In this document: piece by piece, positions 24,502 through 36,372 of the stretch | Numbering within the stretch: the stretch's first letter is position 1 | Layout: every line of letters begins with the position of its first letter | Source: Lottia gigantea | Lineage: Eukaryota > Mollusca > Gastropoda > Lottiidae | Length of the DNA: 64,000 nt | Assembly: GCF_000327385.1 (NCBI RefSeq) | Contig: NW_008709421.1 | Location: forward strand, 1,207,126 to 1,271,125 | Direction of reading: 5' to 3' | Translations under genes and position numbers: made by a program | Notes under the pieces: generated by a model | Database searches by the model: none | Seen by the model: only the letters and a program-made list of their open reading frames with translations | What the model was told of the DNA's origin: nothing

Positions 24502-24905
24502 AACTGTGTTTCCACTGAAGGAAAAAGCCAGCTCTAAGCTAGCTTTGGTGTGTTTCCACTGGACAAATTGCCGAACCGTTATGGTACAGGAACCGAAAAA
24601 TTCTCTTGCGTTCGGCAATAATCGTGGGCCAAATGAAAGCTAGCTTAAAGCCAGCTTTCACTTAACCTTTGGAAACGCAAAAAGCCAGCTTAATCTTGTT
24701 CGGCAATAGGGGGAATACTGGTCTTCCCCTCTTTTTTACTAGTCTAAACAGTAGTCTTGAACATTACGGGTTATCAATAATGTGCTATTTTGTTATCAAG
24801 GCTAAAACCGTTTGGGAACCAGTTAAACTCAGTGTAAAAACACGTTCGGCAATAAAGCTGGCTCTTAGCTAGCTTTACTTAACAATTCTCAGTGGAAACG
24901 CGGTT
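24502..24905 (-). mobile_element. 400-bp MITE, second copy, inverted, target duplication ATA
   Basis: Starts AACTGTGTTTCCACTGA and ends TCAGTGGAAACGCGGTT, flanked by ATA on both sides (24499-24501, 24906-24908). Read on the minus strand it is collinear with 16917-17316 and keeps more CpGs, so it may be younger. The open frame at 24669-24872 runs through it and is not a real gene. Confidence 0.75.
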
Positions 24906-25331
24906 ATAGACTATAGAGTCTAATCTTTTATTTCCTCAAATGGTGAATTTACTTTATTTTACAAGTATTGTAACTATTTAGAAGAACATATATTAAACAA
25001 CACATATGACATAAAAATCATGTATATCCTTTACAACATAAATTTTCAACAGCAGTCAACGTAAATAATATATATGGTATGCAATTGTTGGGCAATATCA
25101 AGTAATTGTTTTGCTGTATAAACTATTGAGTACTATGACATATCGTCATCAGATAATGTGAATGATTTCAACTGTTTTGAAAATGACAAATGTCTAAATG
25201 CTATCAGTCTGCAGGGAATATGGAATTCAATCTTTTGAAATAATCTGAGCTGTTTCTCATTATCTACTTTCATTCACTACACATATACTGACACTATTTA
25301 TTCAATTTAAAGATAATTTACACAAAATGAT

Positions 25332-25655
25332 TAGTGCTGGCAGGATTTATCTGAGAATCGATGTATCGCGATACGACATGTCACAATACATGTAGAAGTT
25401 GTGTAACGATACTTGACGTTACCTTTCATTCCTTAAAAAAAATGGAGATTTATTTAAGTTGGTGAATGGAATCGTACATTTTTCACAGACATGACTGAAA
25501 TTGTAGGATGTTAACTATTGCTATCAACTATATTACCAAATATCACAGTTATAAAGTTGAATTAATATATATAAAGTTTTTGAAGATAAAATGTTAATTT
25601 ATATCCTATTACCTCATATCACAATATATATCGTATCATGGTATGATTCACGACA
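25332..25655 (+). mobile_element. hAT-like non-autonomous element (family 1), second copy
   Basis: Begins TAGTGCTG as in the 9502 copy and is collinear with it. It keeps the CGATGTATCGCGATACG near-palindrome at the left and ATATCGTATCATGG at the right. The right terminus has decayed, so the end is approximate and no clear target duplication is seen. Confidence 0.55.
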
Positions 25656-26366
25656 AAGCAATTCAAACATAAGACTATCCTGGTTTTCTTTTTTTGATAG
25701 GTATTGAAAATGCTAGACTCTGCCTTCAGCCATTTTTGAAAAAAAATCAATCTTTTCCATTTATCACAAATTCTCTTCTTAAGCTCTTCAAACCCCTTCA
25801 GAAGATAAAAAGAATTTGTACATATTCAGTCTTATCTACCTTATTTTGTCAATTTGATGTAAATTATATCAATCATTTTGTTTAAGCACCGGAAAAAATT
25901 TTTTTTTTAAAAATGGCGACAATTTTCACACCTGTTCACATTAGAAATATCATTTTAAAAACATTTATCAAGGCTAAAGCTAATTGGATTTTATATAATC
26001 AATTTGGTTTCACATATGAATAACAAGTTTTACTTTGCTCATATTAACATTAGAAAGTGCATAACTTGATTGAAACAGCCGAACAGTCAAGTACAGTGAT
26101 AGCTGGAGAGCTTTAAGGTTTTGGAATAAAGGTTGTAACATTGCATTAAAAACAAAGTAACGAAAGCACAGACACAGGATGTATATTCTTAAGACAATTG
26201 TGTTATATTGTTATCTCAACTGTAGATAATCTGGTATAAGAGAAGTATCCCTTTTTGGGATCATAGATTAGATCAATTGAAAAATATAACAGATTCCTTA
26301 TTAAATAAAACAGAGAAAAATATATCAACAATAAAAAAATATTTTGAATTTACATTTGAACTAGGC

Positions 26367-26581
26367 CCCTGGTTCTAAACCTGGGTGCTTTCATCCCCTG
26401 GGAAAATGTGGGACGAGGGTGTCGGGTGTGGCCAACTGGTGTAGGAGAAGAATTTATTTTGAGTTGAAAGAGCACCTCACATCAGATGCTGGAAATGTGG
26501 ATGAAACAAATGTTTGGGGGTGTGAAAGGTTCAGGTGATTGCTCCAGGGATGTGAAGGCTGAAATAGGTTGGGAACCAATG
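26367..26581 (+). mobile_element. hAT-like MITE (family 3), decayed
   Basis: The left end (CTGGTTCTAAACCTGGG) and right end (AGGTTGGGAACCAATG) are inverted and resemble the CAGTGGTTCTCAACCT ends of Charlie-type hAT elements. The flanking octamers AACTAGGC and ATCAAGGT match at five of eight positions, consistent with an old 8-bp duplication. A fragment of the same family lies at 11135-11205. Confidence 0.5.
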
Positions 26582-27079
26582 ATCAAGGTATAGGTTTTGA
26601 CAATTCTCATCAGTTTGAATACAGAGTCTCTAAGAGCTAAAGAATATTCCTGTTTAAGATCAGTTGGTTGTAAATTGAAAATGTAGGCTAGTGCTGTTGA
26701 TCTCAGCCACAGTTTTCATTAACCCAGTCTGGCACAGAAATGTAGGATTAAAAACTCTCATTTCATTTGATAACTTAAATCATTTCTAAATATAAATACA
26801 TGTACTTCAATTCTAAAATTGAGTAAATTTTCAAAACAATTTTAAGCTATATAAAGACAGAAATTAGTTTTCAAATTATATTTCAAAAGCAAAATAGGGA
26901 TGCTTTCTTAAATATTTGAGTTTATAATTGAAAACATGTGATTAGCCTAAGGGAGAAAATGATCAAGTCTATTTTTATGAAAGTTTTCTGCTTGAGGTTT
27001 TCTATTCATCTTATTACTGTGATTTTTATTTCATCTACCTTATCTCATGGCCTGTATATCATCACATGTGCTTGGTTGA

Positions 27080-27412
27080 AATGAAAAAAATTAATGGAGT
27101 TTTCAGCCCTGTACCTTATGAGATACTGAAGACAGGCAACACCATGTAGTGCCAGGACAGCAGGATTAGCCTGTTCTTTAATGATTTCTAACAGTTGAGT
27201 AGTCTTGAACATGCACAGTATGTAGCACACAGGGCCTCTGTTTGTTGTCCCAACTAGAACGACTAGAAACTATTACAAAGATAGTCTTTCTGACTGGAAA
27301 CTAGGTTGAAAAATCTAAAGGTATTATCTCGATCTATGCTGGGATTAAACCCTGGACCTTCATGTTAGCAAGAAAGCATCTAACTCATTTCACAACCTGT
27401 GTGCAAGGTTGA
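27080..27412 (-). mobile_element. SINE-A, nearly complete diverged copy
   Basis: The minus strand carries the tRNA-like head with GAAGGTCCAGGGTTTAATCC (B box), CATAGATCGAGATAATACC, the block AGGCCCTGTGTGCTACATAC, CCTGCTGTCCTGGCA and GGTGTTGCCTGTCTTCA. It ends in an A/T tail. Many substitutions against the 59.1-kb copy mark it as old. Confidence 0.7.
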
Positions 27413-27709
27413 GACCCACTTTCTTATCAATTGTAATCAAACTCCACAGCTGCTAGCAAGTCTGATATTTACATAAACATATCCCTTGCAAATTTTAAGC
27501 AGATAATTTAGAAAATTAAAGAATTTAAAATATTTCAGCATCTAAAAATTCACTTTCTATTTAAAATTGTAATTTCACTTTTAAAACAACCTTCACCGAG
27601 TCTATATCGGTCGATTGGTTTATGACATCTATAAGATCTAATGAGATCTATAACTACATTTTGTCTATTATAATATTAAACTCTCATGTTATAATAAATA
27701 TATTGATAT

Positions 27710-27984
27710 CGGCTGTTTTCAACCTATGTTCTATGTGACCCAAATCCTTTTTTGCATGAAAATGACGTCACGAGATATCAAAAGTGCAACAAAAATAGAA
27801 TATCAAGCACTGTCTCAGGTAGTATGGGGTACAAAAAGCTACAAATAAACTCTGTGTATTCAAAGACAATGATAGCCAAGGCTGTGGTGGTGAAGTCATA
27901 TGGGTAGCCTCAAAACACAAATATTCCCAAAGAAAAGTACAAATATCCCACTTAACACATGTCGCTATGGTTGAAAACCTATGA
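27710..27984 (+). mobile_element. hAT-like MITE (family 4), candidate
   Basis: The left end CTGTTTTCAACCTATG is the inverted match of the right end GGTTGAAAACCTATGA. Flanking octamers ATTGATAT and ATTGAGGT match at six of eight. The middle is non-coding; the 84-codon antisense frame (27768-28022) crosses its right boundary and is spurious. Confidence 0.45.
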
Positions 27985-28850
27985 ATTGAGGTAAAGGTGA
28001 ACAACATACTATCAGTAGTCATTAGACCTATCTTCGTAATTTATTGAAGCAGAAGAGACAGATCACTAATATGACTGACTGATTATTGAACATTTAAAAT
28101 CAGAACTTTTAGAGGCATAGTCAGCATAGTCTAGGTCTGCCTTCACAACATCCCTTATAGAGAGTCCACATAATTAAAACTCTGTATATAATTTCCACCA
28201 TTGAAAAAAGTTAGAAACGCCCATGGTATTGCATAGAGACAGCATGTATTTCATTTACTCAACTATAATATTTTCATTCAAATAGTAAATAGTATTTCTA
28301 ATAAAATAGTTTGACTAAGGTGTGGGAACACTTCTATATACTTATCTAACAAAAGGCTATTTTACAAGTGTAGAAGTACATTTATTATTCTACCAAATAC
28401 ATGAACTTTCAAAATATTTTCAATGAAATCATTCTATTCAATTTATACAGAGAGACTTAACCCAGTAAGTTATGTTATGAACATTGAACACCTTTTGCTT
28501 AAAAATTGGGTGTTGTGAATTAAACACAGAACAAAGTGTATTTATGCCAAAATTTTGTCTTCAATATGTTTGATATCATGAAAATGTGGTTCATTTCAAT
28601 CACAGTATTCATAGTCTCTTACATCATTCATTACAATTTCCTATACAAGACAATGAATGAGGCAGGTGTTAAGTTTGGTTTCCACAAATAGTATTGATTC
28701 CTTCTGAAGCTTTGAAATGCATAGGAAAACACTAGCAAATACCTTTGAGCTTTTTGAAGTTTATCATTAATGTTCAGCACATACAATTACCTCTGCAACT
28801 ATATTTCATGATGCAATTTTGTTAAATCTGTATCCATTATCAATGAAATA

Positions 28851-29211
28851 TTAAAGGGACAGGTTTGCCATCCGTTTGACCAAACGTACACTTTTTTCAG
28901 AAACAGGCTAGAATTAGCTTAGCCAATCAGTAATATTTTTCCCAGCTCATCATCGAAATTTGAGCTTTCAAAACCCATGCCTGACCAAAATTGTCTGCAT
29001 TTGAAAGTTAAAAAGACATACCTCTTTTTTTGAGACACTACCTTATATAGAACAGACATATATATAGAAATAAAAGGTGAAATTTCTAGTTTTACGTATA
29101 TTTGAAGAGATTGTGCGATTTCCATACATTTCTAGTACTGTACTTCTGAAGACTAATTACATATATTCAAGACCCAAATCAACCACAGAAAATGGCCAAC
29201 CTGTCCACATA
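28851..29211 (+). mobile_element. TTAA-ended MITE, near full-length
   Basis: Starts TTAAAGGGACAGG and shares the whole family order: AGCTTAGCCAATCAGTAAT, CATCGAAATTTGAGC, GTCTGCATTTGAAAGTTAAA, TGAGAC, ATTTCTAGT, CATATATTCAAGA, AAAATGGCCAACCTGTCC. The right TTAA end has mutated. The 68-codon antisense frame here is not a gene. Confidence 0.7.
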
Positions 29212-29519
29212 GAGTTAGATATTGAATCTTCAACTGACTGAACTTTATAATGGAAGAAATCACAGATAATTATATAGAGAGACATTTAGTGTCTTTTAAA
29301 AGATAATCTTACAATATCTAACATGTAGTTTTCATATCATATCATTTTAACTGTTTTACATTTACCTTTTATCTGATAATTTATCAAAGATTTTAATCTT
29401 CTCTTCATTGATGTGGCTCAGAAACAATCTCACACAATTAAAAAGTGTTAAAGCTATAACTGGGCAAGAAATATTCATTAAGACTTTTTCAAAATTTGGA
29501 AGTAGTGGCATAAGAGTTA

Positions 29520-29770
29520 ACCGCTTGAAACCTCATATAACGATATATGACGCGAAACTGCGGAGAAAAATACTATTTGTATGTATATTTTTTTACCGCT
29601 ATATGTGGTTTTCATTCTTTGAAAATATAAACCTCGTATAACAATTTGAAATCTCCAGCCTATTGAACCAAAAACATGTATAGTAGTACAGTATACGAGG
29701 TTTTTCTTTTTCATCCACAGAAAAAGAAACATTGAACCTTGTATAATATAATATTTTACGAGGTTTTAAA
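29520..29770. repeat. Cluster of inverted AAACCTCGTATAA / ATACGAGGTTT words
   Basis: AAACCTCATATAACG (29528), AAACCTCGTATAAC (29630), TATACGAGGTTTTT (29692), AACCTTGTATAATATAA (29736) and TTTTACGAGGTTTT (29755) alternate in orientation, so several hairpins can form. It is probably a fold-back repeat. The two overlapping opposite frames of 71 and 77 codons are by-products. Confidence 0.35.
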
Positions 29771-30446
29771 TCTGAAAGTTTATATATGTTTATGTTTCAA
29801 GCAGTCATCCAAGTCATGTTTTAAGTCATTCTTTCCAGGTGATAGTGTTTGACATAAAGCCTACTCAACAAACTATCTTACACACTTTGCTCATTGGAAG
29901 ATTTCTGAAAAATATTTTCAAAAGGATCCATGATCAAGGATCATCTTCAATCAAATCAGCACGCAGAAGTCAAGTAAAATCAGAGAAATCTGACATTGAA
30001 ATTAGATAGTCATCTTGTAGTTTATTTCATAGCGTCAATATTTATTATAAATGATATTCCTCCATCCAATTCAGAAAATGACAAAAGAAATTCATCAATA
30101 TTTTCCTTTCATGGAATGAATTGAAGCGCGACATTTAACTGACTACACAAACATTGAAATGATTTTAAAGATGGGAAGTTAGTAATCGATTTATCAACAA
30201 TTTCACGATATGACATCGCTCTTAGAAAAACCATCTAACACCCTCATATCCTTCTATTTTTATCGCATGACTTAACTTCAATAACTTTCTTCCTGGAAAC
30301 GTTCATTACAAATGCTTTTGCTTGAAACACCTCAATGATTTATCTTTAAGATGTGAAAAATAATCATAGTTTTGTGAAATTTCATAACTTGTGGATTTTG
30401 TTGAAACGTCACTTTCCAGATGCATTTGCTTGAAACATTTTAATGA

Positions 30447-30791
30447 TTAAAGGGATAAAGGTGTGCCATTTTGGGAGTTGATTTGAGTCTTGGTTATATG
30501 TAAATAGCCTTCACAAGTACTAGAAATGTACGAAAATCACATAATTCCTGTAAAATACTTCAAACTAGGAATTTCTGTAGATGACTTTTCTACATATGGC
30601 GATGTCTCAAGAAAAGACGACTCGTCTTTTTAACTTGCATGTGCAGATAATTCTGGACATACATTGATTTCAAGGCTCAAATTTCTACTATGATCTCTGA
30701 ACTCTATTACTGATTGGCTTAGCTAAAAAAAAATCCTGTTTCTGAGGCTAAGGTATGATTGGTCAAAAAAATGGTGCATCTACCCCTTTAA
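30447..30791 (-). mobile_element. TTAA-ended MITE, full-length reference copy
   Basis: Bounded by TTAA at both ends, with inverted termini TTAAAGGG-TA-A-GTGYRCCATTTT (the right end read in reverse). The 345-bp body is non-coding. It includes a GTCTCAAGAAAAGACGACTC near-palindrome and TGATTGGCTTAGCTAAAAA. The TTAA target fits piggyBac-type insertion, although the AGGG start is not the usual CCC; a TA target is also possible. Relatives lie at 5.3, 8.7, 15.5, 28.9, 51.6 and 55.6 kb. Confidence 0.75.
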
Positions 30792-31361
30792 TCTAAACGA
30801 TTTGAAAAATAAAACATAGTTATGTCAAGTTTCATAAATTGCGAATTTTTGACATTTTTGATTAAAATCAATAAAGATAATAGAAGCCAAAGAATCTTCT
30901 TGTCAAAAGTAGTCGAGACGAAATACTTGATCATGTAAAAATTAATAAAATTTTAATTGCCATTTCCCTTGGTATACAATACTTAAACCATAGTTGTTAA
31001 ATAGTACTATAGAAATATCAATATTGTTACAAGACCTAGACTACAGTTCCTCTGGGGAACTCGAATGGCTGAAAAGTCGTTCTATTCACAGACCGGATGC
31101 TTTGCAATAAAAACTTGACAATACAATTTTCATGGTGGCTGGTTTGGTTGAATGAATGACGAGTGTTTAAAAAAAACTTATTGTTTGCCTTCCACATACA
31201 ACAGGTGTGTTAATGTATACAAGTTATTGGGTTGGCATGTGAATAAACCCAAATGTCAATATATGAATATATGATCAATATAAATATTTTGTATATTATA
31301 TTTTGAAGAGACTTTAATGATGTGATGCTATCTAACATAACATAACTTATTTGAAATGAGA

Positions 31362-31413
31362 TAAATGAATGGAGTTTTACGTCCTACTTATCTGCACCGT
31401 GGGTGCTAATGAA
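31362..31413 (-). mobile_element. SINE-A fragment (3' terminal ~50 bp)
   Basis: AATGAATGGAGTTTTACGTCC, ACTTATCTGCACC and GGTGCTAATGAA match the 3' end of SINE-A on the minus strand. It is a strongly 5'-truncated copy. Confidence 0.65.
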
Positions 31414-34400
31414 TAGAATGCTATTTTCATATTGTTATTGTAAATAATATATAGTGTATTTATAGCCTATCAAAATGTATAGTACTGAACAACATTTTAT
31501 TAACCAAGCAGCCAAATAAAAAAAACAACACAAACTTATGGATAAATATTGTCAAGGTCGAGGGCAAAAAATCTGCCCCTAAATCCCTACAGAAACTTCA
31601 AGGAGTCACTCAGCCCTGTTGTTAGGCTGGGGTCTGTGGGAGCTGGGCTCCAGCAAGTGAGAATTAAGTCTCAGCAAAAACTTCTTCAGTTCAACATAGA
31701 TTGATTCTTTTACAGTGTCTTTGTACAAAATCAAAAAAAATATAGATTTTGATACATTTTTGGCAGCTCAAAATTGTCGGATATGAGTTCTCATATTTTT
31801 TGAGTACAAAAGCTAGGACCCATCACTGATTCATTCCTGACAATGGGGCTGGAGTCACTACCATTAATTATTAAAAGAAAATAGTATAGAGTCAAGTCAC
31901 TCATTAATAGAAAATACACTATGTCATGTCTAGAAATCAGTCAATGTAACGTCTCTTATTGATTTGAAGAAAAAAGAAAAAGACAAAAAAAGAAAAGTAG
32001 AAACGTGTTCTAGATGGCTGGTTACCTATGAAAGCTCTCTATTGATTATTGTCTCTTAACAATTGTATATACTCTTTTAACCTCTTTATAAAGTAGTCAA
32101 ACGGGGCTCTAATAGAGCTAGGTTCAAGAGTAATATACTCCATTATTTTATAATAAATCATACATTATACACTTTCTTTCTCACACATATAATAATATTT
32201 CAAGTTAGTCTCAAAGCCTTGTATACAGTGTGTTTGAAACTCTACCATACTTGTTCATCAGACAATATCAATCATAACCTGTATATTTTCAAATACAGCA
32301 GATATTGTCTATTACCCTATAAACCCAACCCTCGCTATTAACTTGACATCATAAGGTTTGTTTTGTACATAAGAACACATGCATAAAACTCTAATAAGAT
32401 AAATACATATACATACAATATATATAATAATACACATATATATTTATAGTACTTGAGTACAAGCAATCCCTCTATGAAATTTTCTCATAATATATACCAT
32501 GTAAAGTTTGTTAAATCTGTTTGATTCTTTCTTACTAAACAGATTCCCCATTCTTCATGGATATACTGGTAGGGTAAACTTTGTTACCAGTACTAATTAG
32601 GAAACAAAACTAAATGTATAAAAAACTTGGAAATTGCTTTCCATAAAAAGTTAAAAAGTGCATTGCTGAAAGCTTGGACCAAATAATAATTCAAAGACGT
32701 ATTATTTCAGATCTAACAAAGACTTTCAAAAGTGATGAATTTTCATTTTGCCTTGAGTAGGATCAATGCAAGGAGTCAACAGTACATTAGAGGCATATTA
32801 TATTGTTCTTAAATAAACAATGATTCAGTTGAAGACAAATCAAATGAATAGCTTTAATGTGATAAACTAGATTGCACTGAATTCACTATAATAAATAAAT
32901 AACAAACAAACAAACTGACATCAACTGTTAATGCATTACAGTCCAAATGTTAAAAATATTTCAAGAAAATATGTATTTAGATCACTCATCAACTGAAAGG
33001 TCATTTAGTGTTATTCAGAATTTCAAACAAATTAAACGAAAACAGGATTTGTGTTTATAATTTGATAAATACTCTAATGTTAACTTCACACAGACCCTCT
33101 CAGCAAGTTCTAACATATTTCTAGAACTGTACAAGTCCTTGTATAAATAAATATTTAGACAAAGTTAAACTTGATTTAGGAACTTATTTGAAAATGACAG
33201 CTATAAGACTTCCAAACAAGTTCAACCAGATATGTATACAAAAGTGTTAATAGGCTGCAGGCTTGTAAGTTATGAGTAAATGACATCTTAAAAACTTTAT
33301 GAAATATATAGTTTGAAAAGATGAGTAGTACCTTGGGAGTGAAAGAACTGGTTTTATAATCAGACAAAATTATGAATGTGTCAAAGCCTTTAGTAGCAGA
33401 CAACTGTACTTAAAGTGACCACATGAAAACATCAAATCTTCAGTACATATCCTAAAGGTTGGTCAAACTGGCAAAACATGTTAGACTATCTACTAAGATA
33501 TAAATAAAGCTAGTTATGATCTATGTTTCGAGTGCTACATGTCAAACCCTAATGAAAGGAAGGGTAAAGGGTTCCAAAACACAAAGGAAAGTAGAAAATC
33601 CTAAAATATTATACTTGTCAAAAAGGATCAGTTTTAAGACACCAAAGTAAAATGCTATGTTTTCCACATTATTGCCCATGCCTTGATATAGACTCTTAAC
33701 ATTTTTACAGAATTTTGTCATTTTTGATGCAGTTATAAGAGTTACACAGAAAAGAATGTAGGGAATGTTTGACTACACCAAAAGCAGAACCTTTCTCAAA
33801 CCAATTAAATTTACTCTACTGCAAACAAAGCGATTTTTACATCTGGCTGGGTCAACATCAATTTTTTTTAATGCTTTCCAACCATTTTAAAAACAGGTGT
33901 AATTCCAGAATTTCTCCCAAAAGCCAAAATGAAAAAGTTAAAAATTTGAATTATCCCATTTTTATGCTTATATCTAACACGAATTATCGTAGCAACAAAT
34001 GGGCCACAAATGTTGTCTTACTTGACGATAATTTTATAAATGATTTATACACCTTCTTGACTAGAGATTAAATTGTTACAATAACTACTTGATTTTCAAA
34101 CTAAATTAAATCATAGTCTTTGATTTGAAGAACTACAAGGACTAATAAAAGTGAAGAGTGCTTGACAAGTACTTCACTGTAAGATTTCAACCACTATGGA
34201 CATCTTCAACTCAAAAGTTCAGCTGATCCTTTTGGTTTCAGATTTCTCTCTTGATCTTTGGTTGAAGATCTAGAGGTTATGTAACAGTTTGAGACTAAGT
34301 TATAACATTCTGTTGTTTTACTTTCCATTATAAACCACTTTTTTCTGGAAAAACAATCAAATGGTTGAAAGAGAGTTGATGTTCAACATATCTTTCCCAT

Positions 34401-36360
34401 GACCAAGGAAAACAAAGAGTTTTGTGTAATGTTTCTTATAAACAGCAATACTCGAGTTAAAAAAAATACAGTACACTTATCAAAACTGTTGGACTAACAG
34501 TGGTATACAGGTGCATCCTTAGTGCAGAAGAACCAGTAAAGTCAATATAAAGATTTTAAGCAATCTGTTGTATTACACAATATAATATTTGATCATGCAA
34601 TAGGCATATATTATTATATTCATGTACATTGCAAAGCAGACAGTCCATATTTTCCTTATTGCTTATCACAGGCATTCCAAGAAAAAAGCCCATGTAAACT
34701 TTCAATAGTAAATCAAACCCAAAGACTTTTGAACAAAAATCACAAATCCTGAATTACCTTTAACTCTCCAAGTTAAAAGAAAAATTCGGGAATAAATATT
34801 GGCCCTTTAACCATAGTACTGGTCTCAATATAGTACAGCATCAACTTTTCAAACAATTAAGAAACATTCCCTATAGTATAACAGGAATGGCCATTCTTGA
34901 TACCAACTTCAGACCTTCGCCTTTTAACAGATTTATATCAATTGTAAGTCCATTGATCATTTGGTTAATTTTAGGTGTGATCGTGTCCCCATCTGTCTCA
35001 AGACAAATAAATGACTGTACTGTTGTTAAATTATACACTAACCGTATGCTAGGTGATAGATTGTGCTATCAAATAAGATTGAAATCAGCCGACCAAATAT
35101 AGTTAGTTCTTCATCATTTACTCTATTCTTCCAGTTCACACTATCAGTTGTTTGAACTCTTATCATTAAAGTGTGTCCAGTAGAATTGATGCTGGGGACT
35201 CGTGAGTATTCCCTTGCAGGCCTTCACAAAAGTAACAACTTGTGCCACAAATGACCATTGTGCGTTCTGTTGTGTTGTTTTAGTGAAACCGTACGAAGGC
35301 CTATTCAATAGTGGTATTTTCGGTTAAATTTATGGGGAACTATATGAGTGGAAATGTTAATCTTTCTACGAGCACTTTCATGGTAATAAATGATAGTTTG
35401 GCTTATTTTCGACTAAAAGTTCTCGTGAGTCGTGGGGAAAACATCCGCTGAGAATATGGAATTGGTAAAATTGCCACCTTAACAGCAGCTCCATGAGGAT
35501 TTCCTATGGTCAACATAGACGTGTTGATTATCGACTTGGACCAACTACTTTCCCTTTACTTTTCATTGAAAATTCCTCCTAGAAAATATCGAACTTTTCA
35601 CTCAATAGAATCGCGAGAAGTTTTTCTACTCGAATCTACAGGAATCTATTTAAGAAAATAAAGCCTAATCACGTTTGCTTATTCAATAATGGTTTTTCGT
35701 AAACTGATACCATTGAGACATCCTCATAAAGAAAGAATAAAGCCAGCATTTAAATTTAATAAACTTTCTGAAGGAAGGGCTTGACAAATTCAACAATCGT
35801 ATTTGTTTTTTCCCTGATAATAGGCAATAAGATTATGCTTCCACTACATATTTGTGAATTACATGATACACTCAACAGGATAATATCAAACTCCATGAAC
35901 ATTGGTCTAAATTGTCGATCCTTAGTATACAACTACTAAGAGTTGGGGATACTGTCAAATACATTCAAATTATGGTAAGGGCCTCGCCTTGTAATCTCTT
36001 TAAAACAGTATTTAGGTCAGTCTTTTAATGTGTGTCTGTGTGAAATAAAACTTCATTACATTTCTGTCCTCTCTCGTACAGCTATTGTTTATTTCCACTT
36101 TTGTTTTATCAAGTCTAGATCTATTTTCAGTAAAACTGTTTAATTTCTCTGTCACGCTTGTTGGGTAGGCCATCGCGGTTCGTAAAGTCAATTCATAATG
36201 GCTAAATGAATGTTTTTGATGGTCAATTCAATTCAAAACAGATGCCGTGTCATAAACAGTACAACAACTAGGAGTCGTTCATAACTCAATCAATATCAGT
36301 AGGCTATAATAATAATAAGCTTCATGTCAGACAACCATTATCAACGAATTGCCGAGTTAT

Positions 36361-36372
36361 TTTGGCGGGAAA
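36361..36372 (+). promoter_or_regulatory. E2F-type site TTTGGCGGGAAA
   Basis: A perfect match to the classical E2F/DP element, inside the CpG-rich part of intron 1 (about 36.18-36.65 kb), where CpG words cluster (TCGCGG, GTCGTTCCGAC, GCGACGAG). Such a site in CpG-retaining DNA suggests an internal promoter or enhancer. No convincing coding exon lies next to it. Confidence 0.3.

Larger units (their letters stand above)
1..34800. other. Intron-like, CpG-poor, repeat-rich region
   Basis: Presumed part of intron 1 of the minus-strand gene. Between the listed repeats the sequence is AT-rich, CpG-poor and without coding signal. The longest open frames (101 codons at 9194-9499 minus, 100 codons at 33769-34071 plus) have no domain, no splice context and ordinary low-complexity composition. 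Long stretches with nothing recognised are about 1.75-2.68, 2.83-4.33, 5.56-6.93, 7.65-8.66, 9.84-10.13, 11.2-12.42, 15.6-16.2, 18.31-21.1, 22.23-24.37, 24.91-25.33, 28.0-28.85 and 31.42-34.8 kb. Confidence 0.5.

Noticed and set aside
24669-24872. 67-codon frame and the 72-codon frame at 17190-17408
   Set aside because: Both lie inside the two copies of the 400-bp MITE, do not correspond to each other in frame, and have no transposase motif.
33769-34071. 100-codon plus-strand frame
   Set aside because: Asn/Lys/Leu-rich composition typical of translated AT-rich DNA. No motif, and it lies in the presumed intron on the other strand.
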